Origin: Maledivibacter sp.
Lineage (GTDB): Bacteria > Bacillota > Clostridia > Peptostreptococcales > Caminicellaceae
DNA: 64,000 nucleotides
Assembly: GCA_025210375.1 (NCBI GenBank)
Contig: JAOASB010000002.1
Coordinates: 33,511 to 97,510, forward strand
Direction: 5' to 3'
Of this stretch, positions 33,527 through 42,643 are shown in pieces. Below the pieces are notes generated by a model. The model was not told the origin of the DNA. It was given only the letters and a program-made list of their open reading frames with translations, and searched no databases. How positions within the stretch are numbered: the first letter of the stretch is position 1; each line of letters starts with the position of its first letter. Both the position numbers and the translations under genes were made by a program.

Positions 33527-34450
33527 ATGAGACGAAATAGGACAAAAACCAGGAAAAAGAGCAATAAGAATTATTTTGTTATTATCACATTTGTAGTTTT
33601 ATTATTTGTAGGGGCACCAACAATAGGTTATTTTGGGACAAAATACTTTTTAATACCTAAGTATATTGATAAACAAAAGAGTCAACCTAGTACTACTGTA
33701 AGTGCAAATGCTAATGAAAAGCTTTACGAGAAGATTGAGAATAAAGCTAAAGAGTCCGATTCCAATAAAAGTAAAGAAAGTAATACTACAAATGAAGAAA
33801 CTAATACTACCACAGAGCAGTCATCACAGGAAAAACTATATACCCTTGAAATACCAGCGTTAAATATTTATAGTGTTCAAGTTGGAAGTTTCGATAATAA
33901 GCAGCATGCTGAAACTCAAGTAAAGGACTTAAATAGTAAGGGTTTGGGTGGATATATTGTTCAGTCCGATCGTTTTAGGGTTATGACTATGTCTTTTACA
34001 GAAAGAAGTAATGCAGATAAATATAAGGAACAGATAAAAAGTCATTATTCAGACGCTTTTATCGCACCTAAACAGCTACCTATTAGATCAATAAAATATA
34101 ATGATAATGGTAAGGCATATAGTGAAGCTGCATCAAGCAATTTAAATGAGCTAAAAAAGTACTATGAAGATTTTTCTAGTTTCATAGCAAAACGGGATAT
34201 GGCAAGTACAGATTCAAATGAATTGATTCAATTTGTTGATAGTGAGATAAAAAGATTAGATAAAATTAGTCAATCGATAGCTTCAGCAAGTCCGTCTGAA
34301 GACTTTACAAGCTTTAATAGTAAGTTCTCTAGTATAGTTGAAACTGCTAAGACAAAGCTAACAAAAGAAAAGCAGTCTAACCTTTCAGACAGAAAAAAAG
34401 TATTAGAAATATTTATGGAAAGTATCAATTCTTATCAGGGCATAATATAA
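33527..34450 (+). CDS. SPOR-domain membrane protein
   Basis: A 307-residue bitopic protein: basic cytoplasmic start (RRNRTKTRKKSNKN), one membrane helix (residues 15-35), a Ser/Thr/Asn/Glu-rich linker, and a SPOR domain at about 115-185 (YSVQVGSFDNKQHAETQVKDL...RFRVMTMSF), which binds glycan strands lacking stem peptides. The C-terminal 120 residues are helical. AGGAGGGGGT precedes ATG 33527. Likely division-septum or sporulation envelope protein. Confidence 0.85.
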   Translation: MRRNRTKTRKKSNKNYFVIITFVVLLFVGAPTIGYFGTKYFLIPKYIDKQKSQPSTTVSANANEKLYEKIENKAKESDSNKSKESNTTNEETNTTTEQSSQEKLYTLEIPALNIYSVQVGSFDNKQHAETQVKDLNSKGLGGYIVQSDRFRVMTMSFTERSNADKYKEQIKSHYSDAFIAPKQLPIRSIKYNDNGKAYSEAASSNLNELKKYYEDFSSFIAKRDMASTDSNELIQFVDSEIKRLDKISQSIASASPSEDFTSFNSKFSSIVETAKTKLTKEKQSNLSDRKKVLEIFMESINSYQGII

Positions 34451-34480
34451 ATGATACCTATGAGGAGGTTAAAGACTTAA

Positions 34481-34837
34481 ATGTTGATAGAAGAAATAAA
34501 GAACTTGTTAGATGCAGAGTTTTTGTCAGGAGAAGAATATTCTACGTTTGAAGTGAATGGAGCTTTTGGTTGTGATCTGATGAGTGATGTTCTGGCTTAT
34601 GTTGAGGATAAAACCCTATTATTGACTGGTCTTACTAATCCACAGGTTATCAGGACTGCAGAAATGTTAGATATAAATGCAATAGTTTTTGTAAGAGGAA
34701 AAATTCCTCCGGAAGGTGTCGTTTTGATGGCAAAGGAAGTAGGTATTGCATTAATAACTACAAATCATTCTTTGTATACTTCATGTGGGATTTTATATAG
34801 CAATGGATTAAAAGGCATATCAATTGGAGGAATATAG
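34481..34837 (+). CDS. DRTGG-domain protein 1
   Basis: A 118-residue protein of the DRTGG/CBS-associated family: FGCDLMSDVLAYVEDKTLLLTGLTNPQVIRTAEMLDINAIVFVRGKIP, then a VLMAKEVGIALITTNHSLYTSCG end. It resembles the protein at 36655. In clostridia these occur with HATPase, hydrogenase-like and PHP genes, as here. Its ligand is unknown. It opens a tight six-gene run ending before rnfC. Confidence 0.85.
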   Translation: MLIEEIKNLLDAEFLSGEEYSTFEVNGAFGCDLMSDVLAYVEDKTLLLTGLTNPQVIRTAEMLDINAIVFVRGKIPPEGVVLMAKEVGIALITTNHSLYTSCGILYSNGLKGISIGGI

Positions 34838-34841
34838 AAAT

Positions 34842-35279
34842 ATGAACTCGGAAGAAAAAAATATGGGTATTAAATTGGAATATGAAGTAATAAAAGAGGA
34901 TTTTGGAAGTGCTGGGGAAGCTTCAAGTAATATAAAGAAGGTTTTAAGGAAACTTGGTATTGATTCAACTATTATTAGAAGAATAGCAATAGCAACATAT
35001 GAAGCAGAAATAAATATAGTTATCCATTCTGAAGGTGGTAAAATTATTGTTTATATCAAGACCGACAAAATCGAAATCATTGCTAAGGATAGGGGCCCAG
35101 GTATTAAGGATATAGAGCTTGCTATGCAAAAAGGTTTTTCAACTGCATCAAACAAAGTAAGGGAACTAGGCTTTGGTGCTGGTATGGGATTGCCCAATAT
35201 GAAAAGATCCTGTGATGATTTTTATATTGAATCCGAAGTGGGCATAGGTACTACCCTTAAAATGATAATTAATTTATAG
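34842..35279 (+). CDS. HATPase-domain protein, RsbW/SpoIIAB-like
   Basis: A 145-residue GHKL ATPase domain of the anti-sigma-factor kinase type. The N box is RRIAIATYEAEINIVIHS, the G1 box KDRGPGIKDIELAMQKGFST and the G2 box LGFGAGMGLPNMKRSCD. No partner sigma factor is adjacent. GGAGG (34825-34829) lies 12 bases before ATG 34842; a TTG at 34824 overlapping the DRTGG gene is less likely. It probably signals the state sensed by the neighbouring Fe-S protein. Confidence 0.85.
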   Translation: MNSEEKNMGIKLEYEVIKEDFGSAGEASSNIKKVLRKLGIDSTIIRRIAIATYEAEINIVIHSEGGKIIVYIKTDKIEIIAKDRGPGIKDIELAMQKGFSTASNKVRELGFGAGMGLPNMKRSCDDFYIESEVGIGTTLKMIINL

Positions 35280-35389
35280 ATTAAATCAAAGATTCTTAGT
35301 AGTATCTATTTAATTATAAACGAAGCATTTAGTATTTATTTTAAAGTGGAAGAATATGTTATAGTGTTTTTGAAAATGGAGGATATTAG

Positions 35390-36637
35390 ATGGGAGACTA
35401 TTGGCATTCAGTTACCTTAGAGGGTGAAAGGTGTAATGGCTGTACAGTATGCTTAAGAAGATGTCCTACTGAGGCCATTAGGATAAGAGATGGCAAGGCT
35501 AGAATTATCAAAGAACGATGTATCGATTGTGGAGAATGCATTAGGGTATGTCCATATCATGCTAAAAAAGCCCTTGCCGATGATTTGAAGTCAATCGAAA
35601 ACTATAAATACAAAGTTGCTTTGGTTTCTTTACCTTTATATGGTCAATTTGCCCTTGATAAAGATATGAATCGTATTTTTAATTGTTTTTATGAGTTAGG
35701 ATTTGATATGGTTTATGATGTCGCTTATGCTGCCGATATCTTATCTGTTTTACAGGAGGATATAATAAAAAAGCAAGGGCCTAGACCCTTGATATCTACG
35801 TTATGTCCTGCTGTTACTAGGCTCATTCAGATTAGATTTCCATCACTTATAGACCACATCATACAGCTTGAATCTCCTATGGAAGTAGCAGCAAGGTTAG
35901 CTAAAAAAGAAGCTATTGCTAAGGCTGGAGTAAATAGTGAGGACATTGGTATATTTTATATTACACAATGTCCAGCTAAAATTACAAGTATAAAAAACCC
36001 TATAGGTATAAAAAAATCATATGTAGATGGAGCAATTCCTATAGAGTCTATTTATACCAAGCTTTTAAAAATATATGATGACATAGAAATAAATAATAAA
36101 ATACAAAGAGCTTCAAGTAAAGGTATTAGTTGGGCTAGTGTAGGTGGTCAAAGTTTATCCCTTGGACTTAGTAGTTACTTAGCTGTCGATGGCATTGAAA
36201 ACGTTATCAAAGTTTTAGAAGAAATTGAGCTAGGGAAACTTGATGATGTTGATTTCTTTGAAGGGTATGCTTGTGTAACAGGGTGCGTAGGAGGCCCCCT
36301 TAATGTAGAAAATCCTTTCATAGCTAAAAACACGATTAGGCAAAGAGCTAATTGTTATGGGAATATACATGGTGAAAAATCTGAGCTTTTAAAAGACATT
36401 GAAGGACTACAGGTGAATTTAACAGAAGAAATTAAGCCATTAGGCATCCTAAAGCTAGATTCAGATATACAAAAAGCAATAGAAAAGATGGGACTTATAG
36501 AAAAGATTTATAAGGAATTGCCGGGTATAGATTGCGGTTCATGTGGTGCGCCGACATGTCGGGCAATGGCAGAGGATGTAGTAAGAGGTAAGGCATCCAT
36601 TGAGGACTGTATAATAAGGCTAAAGAAAAAAACATAA
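35390..36637 (+). CDS. Group-D-like [FeFe]-hydrogenase / Fe-S sensor
   Basis: A 415-residue iron-sulfur protein. Two [4Fe-4S] ferredoxin motifs occupy residues 15-54 (C15,18,21,25 and C44,47,50,54). The hydrogenase large-subunit domain follows, with L1 STLCP (C139), L2 QCPAK (C194) and L3 GYACVTGC (C295, C299), which supply the four H-cluster ligands. The proton-relay cysteine of TSCCP is missing (Leu). The C-terminus carries CX2CX4CX16C (C382, C385, C390, C407). This layout matches putative sensory group D hydrogenases. Maturases are not in the window. Confidence 0.82.
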   Translation: MGDYWHSVTLEGERCNGCTVCLRRCPTEAIRIRDGKARIIKERCIDCGECIRVCPYHAKKALADDLKSIENYKYKVALVSLPLYGQFALDKDMNRIFNCFYELGFDMVYDVAYAADILSVLQEDIIKKQGPRPLISTLCPAVTRLIQIRFPSLIDHIIQLESPMEVAARLAKKEAIAKAGVNSEDIGIFYITQCPAKITSIKNPIGIKKSYVDGAIPIESIYTKLLKIYDDIEINNKIQRASSKGISWASVGGQSLSLGLSSYLAVDGIENVIKVLEEIELGKLDDVDFFEGYACVTGCVGGPLNVENPFIAKNTIRQRANCYGNIHGEKSELLKDIEGLQVNLTEEIKPLGILKLDSDIQKAIEKMGLIEKIYKELPGIDCGSCGAPTCRAMAEDVVRGKASIEDCIIRLKKKT

Positions 36638-36654
36638 AAATTGGGAGGAGAAAA

Positions 36655-36990
36655 ATGTTAGTAAAAAATATAAAAGACAAGTTTGGATTCAAGGTTATAG
36701 CCGGGGAGAATGGTCTAGATAAAGAGGTTAAAGGATTATATTGCTCCGACTTACTTAGTTGGGTAATGTCCCATGCTAAGGATGCTGATGCATGGATAAC
36801 TGTGCAAACCCATATAAATATTGTTGCAATCGCATCCCTATTAAACTTAGCATGTATTATTGTTCCAGAGTCCATAGATGTGGATGGGGATACGATAGAA
36901 AAAGCCAATGAAGAGGGGATAGCAATTTTTTCAACTGATATGGATAGCTATAGGATTTTTTCGAAGTTTTATGAAGCTGGGATGAGATAA
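36655..36990 (+). CDS. DRTGG-domain protein 2
   Basis: A 111-residue paralogue of the protein at 34481: GFKVIAGENGLDKEVKGLYCSDLLSWVMSHAKDADAWITVQTHINIVAIASLL, then IAIFSTDMDSYRIFSKFYEAG. GGGAGGAG precedes the ATG and its stop (TAA at 36988) abuts the PHP gene. It belongs to the same sensing module. Confidence 0.85.
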   Translation: MLVKNIKDKFGFKVIAGENGLDKEVKGLYCSDLLSWVMSHAKDADAWITVQTHINIVAIASLLNLACIIVPESIDVDGDTIEKANEEGIAIFSTDMDSYRIFSKFYEAGMR

Positions 36991-37719
36991 ATGAAATTAT
37001 ACTATGATCTTCATATTCATACTGCATTATCTCCCTGCGGAGATAATGACATGTCTCCCATGAATATTGTTAACATGGCTGTTATTAAGGGTTTAGATGT
37101 AATTGCAATAACAGATCACAATTCTGTAAAAAATTGCATACCCTGTCTAGAAGCGGCTAGGGATAAGGATATCCTAGTTATACCAGGCATGGAGATTCAG
37201 ACAAAGGAAGAGGTGCATCTCCTTTGTTTATTTAAAAATATAGAAGAAGCGTTGGTTTTTGGTGCTAAGGTAGATGAACTGTTACCTAACATTAAAAACA
37301 ATCGGGACTTTTTTGGTGAACAGCTTATTTTTGATAATAAAAATAATGTTATAGATGAGGAAAAAAGGCTGTTAATATCTTCTGTAAATATTAGCATATC
37401 TAGAGTATTCACAATGGTTTCACAGCTAAATGGAGTAGTTGTGCCAGCCCATGTAGATAAAAGAAACTATAGCATTATATCTAATTTGGGTTTTTTGCCC
37501 TTGAATATTGACTTTACAACTATCGAAATTTCTAAAAACTGCGATAAAAAGGATTATATGGTCAAAAATGCGTATTTAAATAACTACAATGTAATAATAG
37601 ATTCAGATGCCCATTATTTAGGGGATATATCGGAACCAATAAATTATATAGATGCTAATGATAAGGATATAGAAGATGTTTTTAAGTATCTTAAATCTAA
37701 AAAGCAACCAATAACATAA
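36991..37719 (+). CDS. PHP-domain phosphoesterase-like protein
   Basis: A 242-residue PHP-domain protein with metal motifs YYDLHIHTALSPCGDNDMSP, IAITDHNSV and a late IDSDAHYLGD. Active members hydrolyse phosphoesters or nucleotides (for example 5'-3' RNA or AMP). The start follows the previous stop directly. In the module it may turn a redox signal into a nucleotide signal; this is inference. Confidence 0.88.
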   Translation: MKLYYDLHIHTALSPCGDNDMSPMNIVNMAVIKGLDVIAITDHNSVKNCIPCLEAARDKDILVIPGMEIQTKEEVHLLCLFKNIEEALVFGAKVDELLPNIKNNRDFFGEQLIFDNKNNVIDEEKRLLISSVNISISRVFTMVSQLNGVVVPAHVDKRNYSIISNLGFLPLNIDFTTIEISKNCDKKDYMVKNAYLNNYNVIIDSDAHYLGDISEPINYIDANDKDIEDVFKYLKSKKQPIT

Positions 37720-37731
37720 GGAGAAATAGAA

Positions 37732-38274
37732 ATGAGAGAATTATCAATGCACATTTTGGACATAGCTCAGAACTCTATTGTCGCAAATGCTTCATTTATA
37801 CAAATAACCATTGATGAAAATCTTAAGGCAGATACATTAACTATTACTATTGAAGATGATGGTAAAGGAATGAATCAAGAAGAATTGGCTATGGTAACAA
37901 ATCCTTTCTTTACAAGTAGAACCACTAGAAGGGTAGGACTCGGAATACCTATGTTTAAGGCATCGGCTGAAGCTTGTGATGGAGCCTTTGAAATCAAATC
38001 ATCTAAGGGAATAGGAACACATGTAAAGGCCGAATTTAAACACAGTCATATAGATCGGGTACCATTAGGAAATATGGTTGATACTATGGTGGTTTTAATT
38101 ACTTCCGATGTAAATATTGATTTTTTATATACCCATAGGATAAATAGCAATGTATATATATTGAATACAAAGGATATTAAAGAGGTACTAGGAGAAGTCC
38201 AAATAAATAATATGGATGTAATAGATTGGATAAAAGGCAATATGATTGAGGGCCTTAAGGAATTAACTAGATGA
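37732..38274 (+). CDS. Histidine-kinase-like ATPase (GHKL) protein
   Basis: A 180-residue GHKL ATPase domain: N box ELSMHILDIAQNSIVANASFI, G1 EDDGKGMNQEE, F/G2 PFFTSRTTRRVGLGIPMFKASAEACDG and a C-terminal alpha/beta extension of about 60 residues (DRVPLGNMVDTMVVLI). It lacks the dimerisation/histidine domain, so it is not a complete sensor kinase. It closes the sensing module 230 bp before rnfC. Confidence 0.85.
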   Translation: MRELSMHILDIAQNSIVANASFIQITIDENLKADTLTITIEDDGKGMNQEELAMVTNPFFTSRTTRRVGLGIPMFKASAEACDGAFEIKSSKGIGTHVKAEFKHSHIDRVPLGNMVDTMVVLITSDVNIDFLYTHRINSNVYILNTKDIKEVLGEVQINNMDVIDWIKGNMIEGLKELTR

Positions 38275-38399
38275 TATATAAATAATCCCAGGGCATGTTA
38301 AAAATTTATTGAAGATTGACAAGAAAATTAAATAGAGTTACCATAGTAAATGAATTAATATTTAAGGCTAATTTTGAGGAATTTAGGGTAAATTTTTCT

Positions 38400-38476
38400 T
38401 TGAAAATTAGCTTGTATACTGTATACTAATATAGGGAACTTTAAAAATTTCTTAATTGTTGTTGTTGTTGTTGTTT
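38400..38476 (+). promoter_or_regulatory. Probable rnf promoter and TTG trinucleotide repeat
   Basis: TTGAAA (38400-38405), 16-bp spacer, TATACT (38422-38427), with the direct repeat TGTATACTGTATACT over the -10. A run of about seven TTG units (38456-38476) lies in the leader, 30 bases before rnfC. The rest of the 230-bp gap shows nothing else clear. Confidence 0.55.
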
Positions 38477-38504
38477 ATAATTACTTTAAGAGGAGTGATT
38501 TCAT

Positions 38505-39827
38505 ATGGGACTATTGTCATTTAGAGGAGGTGTTCATCCTCCGCACTTTAAAGAGCCTACTTCAAGACATAAGATTGAAAAGGCCTTAGAACCAAAAGTT
38601 GTCACTATTCCGCTTAGCCAACATATTGGAGCTCCTTGTGAGCCCTTAGTAAAAGTACGTGATACGGTTAAGGTCGGTCAAAAAATTGGAGAGGCAACTT
38701 CCTTTGTTTCTGCACCGGTACACAGTAGTGTTTCAGGAGTAGTAAAGGGCGTAAAAAAATGTATTACCGCTGGCGGCGAAGGGTTATGTGTAATCATTGA
38801 ATCTGACGGGCTGAATACCCTTCACGAAAGCGTTGTGCCAAAGGGTGATATTAATGATTTAAGTGGGGACGAAATAAAAAATATCATCAAAGAAGCGGGA
38901 ATTGTTGGAATGGGTGGTGCTGCTTTCCCTACACATGTCAAGTTATCTCCACCGCCAGAGAATAAAATCGATACAGTTATTCTAAATGGTGCAGAATGTG
39001 AGCCCTATTTAACAGCAGACCATAGGCTCATGCTTGAAAATCCGGATAGTATCATTTATGGTTTAAAAGCCATGATGAAGGTTCTTGGTGTACAAAAGGC
39101 GTATATAGGAATTGAGGATAATAAACCGGATGCTATTGAAGCGATGAAACAAGCAGCAAAGGATGAAAGCACAATCGAGATAGTTGGGCTTCATACCAAA
39201 TATCCACAAGGGGCTGAAAAACAGCTTATTTATGCTTGCACTAAAAGAGAAGTTCCATCGGGTGGACTTCCAATGGCTGTTGGTGTAGTGGTAAATAATG
39301 TTGCTACGGCTGCTGCTATTGCTAATGCAATAAAAACAGGTATGCCTCTTATCGAAAGGATTTGTACTGTAACTGGAAAAGGTGTAAAAGAACCGAAAAA
39401 TCTTTTGATTAAGGTTGGTACAAGCTTTAAAGAAATAATTGAACAATGTGGTGGATACAGCGGAAATATTGGTAAGCTTATTATGGGTGGGCCAATGATG
39501 GGACTTGCTCAGCATACCGATGAGATACCTGCTGTTAAGGCTACGTCTGGAATATTACTTTTTACTCCAGATGAGGCATCTCTTCCAAAGCCAAGTAATT
39601 GTATTAAATGTGGTAAGTGTGTAGAAATATGCCCTGCATTTTTACAACCATTATATATAAGTGCATACTCATTAAACAATATGTTTGAAACAGCAGAAAA
39701 ATATAATGCATTAGATTGTATAGAATGTGGCTCATGTTCATTTATTTGCCCATCAAAAAGACCACTTTTACAATCAATTCGTGTTGCTAAACGTGAAATT
39801 ATAGCCAAAAAGAGAAAAACAAAGTAG
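38505..39827 (+). CDS. rnfC: Rnf complex subunit C
   Basis: A 440-residue RnfC, the soluble NADH/FMN-binding input module of the Na+ or H+ pumping ferredoxin:NAD oxidoreductase. The N-terminal barrel-sandwich part (GAPCEPLVKVRDTVKVGQKIGE), the NADH/FMN domain (GMGGAAFPTHVKLSPP, ILNGAECEPYLTADHRLM) and two [4Fe-4S] motifs (CIKCGKCVEICPAFLQP, CIECGSCSFICPSKRPLL) are all present. First of six genes in clostridial order. Confidence 0.97.
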   Translation: MGLLSFRGGVHPPHFKEPTSRHKIEKALEPKVVTIPLSQHIGAPCEPLVKVRDTVKVGQKIGEATSFVSAPVHSSVSGVVKGVKKCITAGGEGLCVIIESDGLNTLHESVVPKGDINDLSGDEIKNIIKEAGIVGMGGAAFPTHVKLSPPPENKIDTVILNGAECEPYLTADHRLMLENPDSIIYGLKAMMKVLGVQKAYIGIEDNKPDAIEAMKQAAKDESTIEIVGLHTKYPQGAEKQLIYACTKREVPSGGLPMAVGVVVNNVATAAAIANAIKTGMPLIERICTVTGKGVKEPKNLLIKVGTSFKEIIEQCGGYSGNIGKLIMGGPMMGLAQHTDEIPAVKATSGILLFTPDEASLPKPSNCIKCGKCVEICPAFLQPLYISAYSLNNMFETAEKYNALDCIECGSCSFICPSKRPLLQSIRVAKREIIAKKRKTK

Positions 39828-39842
39828 TTAGGGGGTAATTTG

Positions 39843-40784
39843 ATGGATACTAAATTGATTGTTTCTTCATCCCCTCATATTAGGTCTAATGAAACGATAG
39901 GTCGTGTAATGAGGGATGTAGTTATAGCACTATTGCCTGCAACTTTAGCCGGCATATATTACTTTAGATTAGGAGCAGTGAAGGTTATATTATTTGCCGT
40001 ATTATCAGCTATGATAACTGAAGCTGCATTTCAAAAGATTAGAAAACAAGAAGTTACAATAAATGACTGGAGTGCAGTTGTAACGGGATTACTTCTAGCA
40101 TTTAATATGCCGGCATCTGCGCCATGGTGGCTGCCTGTAATAGGTGGAGTATTTGCTATCGCTATTGTAAAGCAATTGTTTGGGGGAATCGGACATAATT
40201 TCATGAACCCTGCCTTAGCTGCCCGTGCCATGCTTTTAGCATCTTGGCCGGTGGAAATGACTAGTTGGGTAACACCTGGAGCCGATGCGGTATCAACTGC
40301 AACACCCCTTGCTATAATAAAGGGAGCTGAGGCTGTTGGTGCAAAAGCACCTACACTATTCCAGCTTTTTATAGGTAATCATGGAGGATGTATCGGTGAA
40401 ACTTCAGCTTTAGCCTTAATAATAGGGGGTATCTATTTAGTGTATAGAGGCGTAATAACACCTCGTGTACCTGTAATATATATATCAACTGTTGCGGTAT
40501 TAACTTTTGTTATGGGTGGTTTTGACCCATATTTCATGGTTTATCAAGTATTGGCCGGTGGACTTATGATAGGTGCTATCTATATGGCTACTGACTACGC
40601 TTCATCACCTGTAACTCCAAATGGTCAAATTATATTTGCATTGGGCTGTGGAGTAATAACAAGTGTTATTAGGATGTATGGTGGATATCCAGAAGGCGTA
40701 TCATACTCTATCCTATTAATGAATGTTGCAGCTCCGTTAATAGATAAGTACACAAGCCCTAAAGTTTTTGGGGAGGTGAAGTAA
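39843..40784 (+). CDS. rnfD: Rnf complex subunit D
   Basis: A 313-residue integral membrane subunit with about nine hydrophobic segments. SSPHIRSNETIGRVMRDVVIALLPA is the family N-terminus and GHNFMNPALAARAMLL is diagnostic. STATPLA (near residue 155) holds the threonine that carries covalent FMN. AGGGGG at 39830-39835 supports ATG 39843 (a TTG lies at 39840). It abuts rnfG at one base. Confidence 0.96.
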   Translation: MDTKLIVSSSPHIRSNETIGRVMRDVVIALLPATLAGIYYFRLGAVKVILFAVLSAMITEAAFQKIRKQEVTINDWSAVVTGLLLAFNMPASAPWWLPVIGGVFAIAIVKQLFGGIGHNFMNPALAARAMLLASWPVEMTSWVTPGADAVSTATPLAIIKGAEAVGAKAPTLFQLFIGNHGGCIGETSALALIIGGIYLVYRGVITPRVPVIYISTVAVLTFVMGGFDPYFMVYQVLAGGLMIGAIYMATDYASSPVTPNGQIIFALGCGVITSVIRMYGGYPEGVSYSILLMNVAAPLIDKYTSPKVFGEVK

Positions 40785-40785
40785 T

Positions 40786-41364
40786 ATGAAGGAAATAGTA
40801 AAATTAGGTTTGATACTATTACTAGTATGTGTTGTGGCAGCTTTGGCCCTTGCGGTAACTAATGAGCTTACTAAGGATCAAATTGCATATCAAAGAGATT
40901 TAGCTAGTAAAGAGGCTCGTATGGCAATTTTACCTACTGCGGAAAGCTTTAAACCAATAGATGAAGCTAAATTAAATGAAATAAAAAGTAAGAATGATAA
41001 AATAGCCGAAGTATTTGCAGGTTATCAAGGAGATACTATTGTTGGCTATACCTTTAAAACACTTCCATCTGGTTATGGTGGGACTGTGGAAATTATGACA
41101 GGTATTGATGTGGAAGGAAAAATTACAGGGGTTAGATTAGGTAATCATAATGAAACACCTGGTCTTGGTGCTAACGCTACACTTCCATATTTTTATGAAC
41201 AATATGAAAACAAAAGTATAGATAAAGATATTGAAGTTTCTAAGGTAGAACCAACGAAGGATAATCAAATTCAGGCAATTTCAGGTGCTACAATTACTTC
41301 AAGTGCTGTGACTTCTGGGGTAAATATGGCGATTAATACCTTCAAAGAAATCTCAGGTAAATAA
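40786..41364 (+). CDS. rnfG: Rnf complex subunit G
   Basis: A 192-residue membrane-anchored flavoprotein. One N-terminal helix (GLILLLVCVVAALALAVTNELT) leads to an extracytoplasmic FMN domain ending SGATITS at residues 166-172, the covalent flavinylation motif. The segment GNHNETPGLGANA is family-specific. A flavin transferase (ApbE) gene would be needed and is not in the window. Confidence 0.96.
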   Translation: MKEIVKLGLILLLVCVVAALALAVTNELTKDQIAYQRDLASKEARMAILPTAESFKPIDEAKLNEIKSKNDKIAEVFAGYQGDTIVGYTFKTLPSGYGGTVEIMTGIDVEGKITGVRLGNHNETPGLGANATLPYFYEQYENKSIDKDIEVSKVEPTKDNQIQAISGATITSSAVTSGVNMAINTFKEISGK

Positions 41365-41382
41365 TAGTGGAGGTGAAATATA

Positions 41383-41976
41383 TTGAATCCATTTAAAAAT
41401 TTAACAAACGGGTTATTTAAAGAAAATCCTATATTCTTTCAATTATTAGGAATGTGTCCTACTTTGGCGGTTACAACTTCGGCTAAGAATGGATTAGGTA
41501 TGGGGCTTGCGTCAACAGCTGTTTTGATTTGTTCCAATATGGCTATATCTTTACTTAGAAAAGTTGTTCCTAGTAAAATTAGGATTCCAATATTTATAGT
41601 AGTAATAGCAACCTTCGTTACAATGGTTGGAATGGCAATGGAGGGTTATATGCCAGCTCTTTTCTCATCACTAGGTATATTTATACCACTAATTGTTGTA
41701 AACTGTCTTATACTTGCAAGGGCTGAAGCCTATGCATCTAAGAACGGAGTAGTAGGTTCTTTATTTGACGGATTAGGTATGGGATTAGGATTTACATGGG
41801 CATTAACATTATTAGGATCAGTTAGAGAATTATTTGGTGCTGGAAGTATTTTTGGTTTTAGCATTTTTGGTGCTGCTTATAAGCCTGCTTTAATTATGAT
41901 ATTACCTCCAGGTGCTTTCTTAGCATTAGCTATATTGTTGGCAATTAATAATGTAATAAAGTCAAAGTCAGCGTAA
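41383..41976 (+). CDS. rnfE: Rnf complex subunit E
   Basis: A 197-residue membrane subunit with six helices, homologous to RnfA (inverted topology). Family traits: NGLFKENPIFFQLLGMCPTLAVTTSAKNGLGMG and NCLILARAEAYASKNGV, the cysteines of which bind an Fe-S cluster together with RnfA. The TTG start has GGAGGTGA upstream. Confidence 0.96.
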   Translation: MNPFKNLTNGLFKENPIFFQLLGMCPTLAVTTSAKNGLGMGLASTAVLICSNMAISLLRKVVPSKIRIPIFIVVIATFVTMVGMAMEGYMPALFSSLGIFIPLIVVNCLILARAEAYASKNGVVGSLFDGLGMGLGFTWALTLLGSVRELFGAGSIFGFSIFGAAYKPALIMILPPGAFLALAILLAINNVIKSKSA

Positions 41977-41997
41977 TTTATGTAAGGAGGGTATGTT

Positions 41998-42579
41998 ATG
42001 GAAAATGCAAGTATTTTTGTATTGCTAGTTAGTTCCATACTAGTCAATAACTTTGTTTTATCAAGATTCTTGGGAATTTGTCCTTTTCTAGGTGTTTCTA
42101 AGCAAGTTGAAACAGCAACTGGAATGGGAATGGCAGTTACTTTCGTTATGACATTAGCCGGGATTATGACATATTTTGTACAAAAACTTATCTTGATCCC
42201 TTTTCATATTGAATATTTACAAACCATAGCTTTTATATTGGTTATAGCGTCTTTGGTACAGTTTGTTGAGATAGTACTTCAAAAAATGAGTCCTACTCTT
42301 TATCAAGCACTTGGTGTTTTCTTACCACTTATAACAACTAACTGTGCTGTGCTAGGTTTGGCACTTTTAAATATTCAATATAAATTTAATTTAATACAAA
42401 CAATTTTTCATTCATTTGGCGCAGCTGTAGGATTTTCATTGGCTATAGTACTATTTGCAGGTATTAGAGAAAAACTGGAAGTGGCAGATGTACCTACTCC
42501 TTTTAAAGGATTCCCTATAGCTCTTATTACTGCAAGCTTGATGTCTATAGCATTTTTAGGCTTTGCAGGTTTAGTTTAG
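41998..42579 (+). CDS. rnfA: Rnf complex subunit A
   Basis: A 193-residue membrane subunit with six helices: [40 protein letters not shown] and the mid-protein [14 protein letters not shown]. Cysteines in GICPF and TNCAV are the conserved cluster ligands. AAGGAGGG precedes ATG 41998. Confidence 0.97.
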   Translation: MENASIFVLLVSSILVNNFVLSRFLGICPFLGVSKQVETATGMGMAVTFVMTLAGIMTYFVQKLILIPFHIEYLQTIAFILVIASLVQFVEIVLQKMSPTLYQALGVFLPLITTNCAVLGLALLNIQYKFNLIQTIFHSFGAAVGFSLAIVLFAGIREKLEVADVPTPFKGFPIALITASLMSIAFLGFAGLV

Positions 42580-42643
42580 ACTTATTATGAATAAAAATAA
42601 TTTATGTCCTTTTGAATGAACGTAATAGAGAAGGGGTGATACT

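Noticed and set aside
36495..36908. A 137-codon minus-strand frame
   Set aside because: It lies across the end of the hydrogenase-like gene and the second DRTGG gene, both clearly coding on the plus strand.
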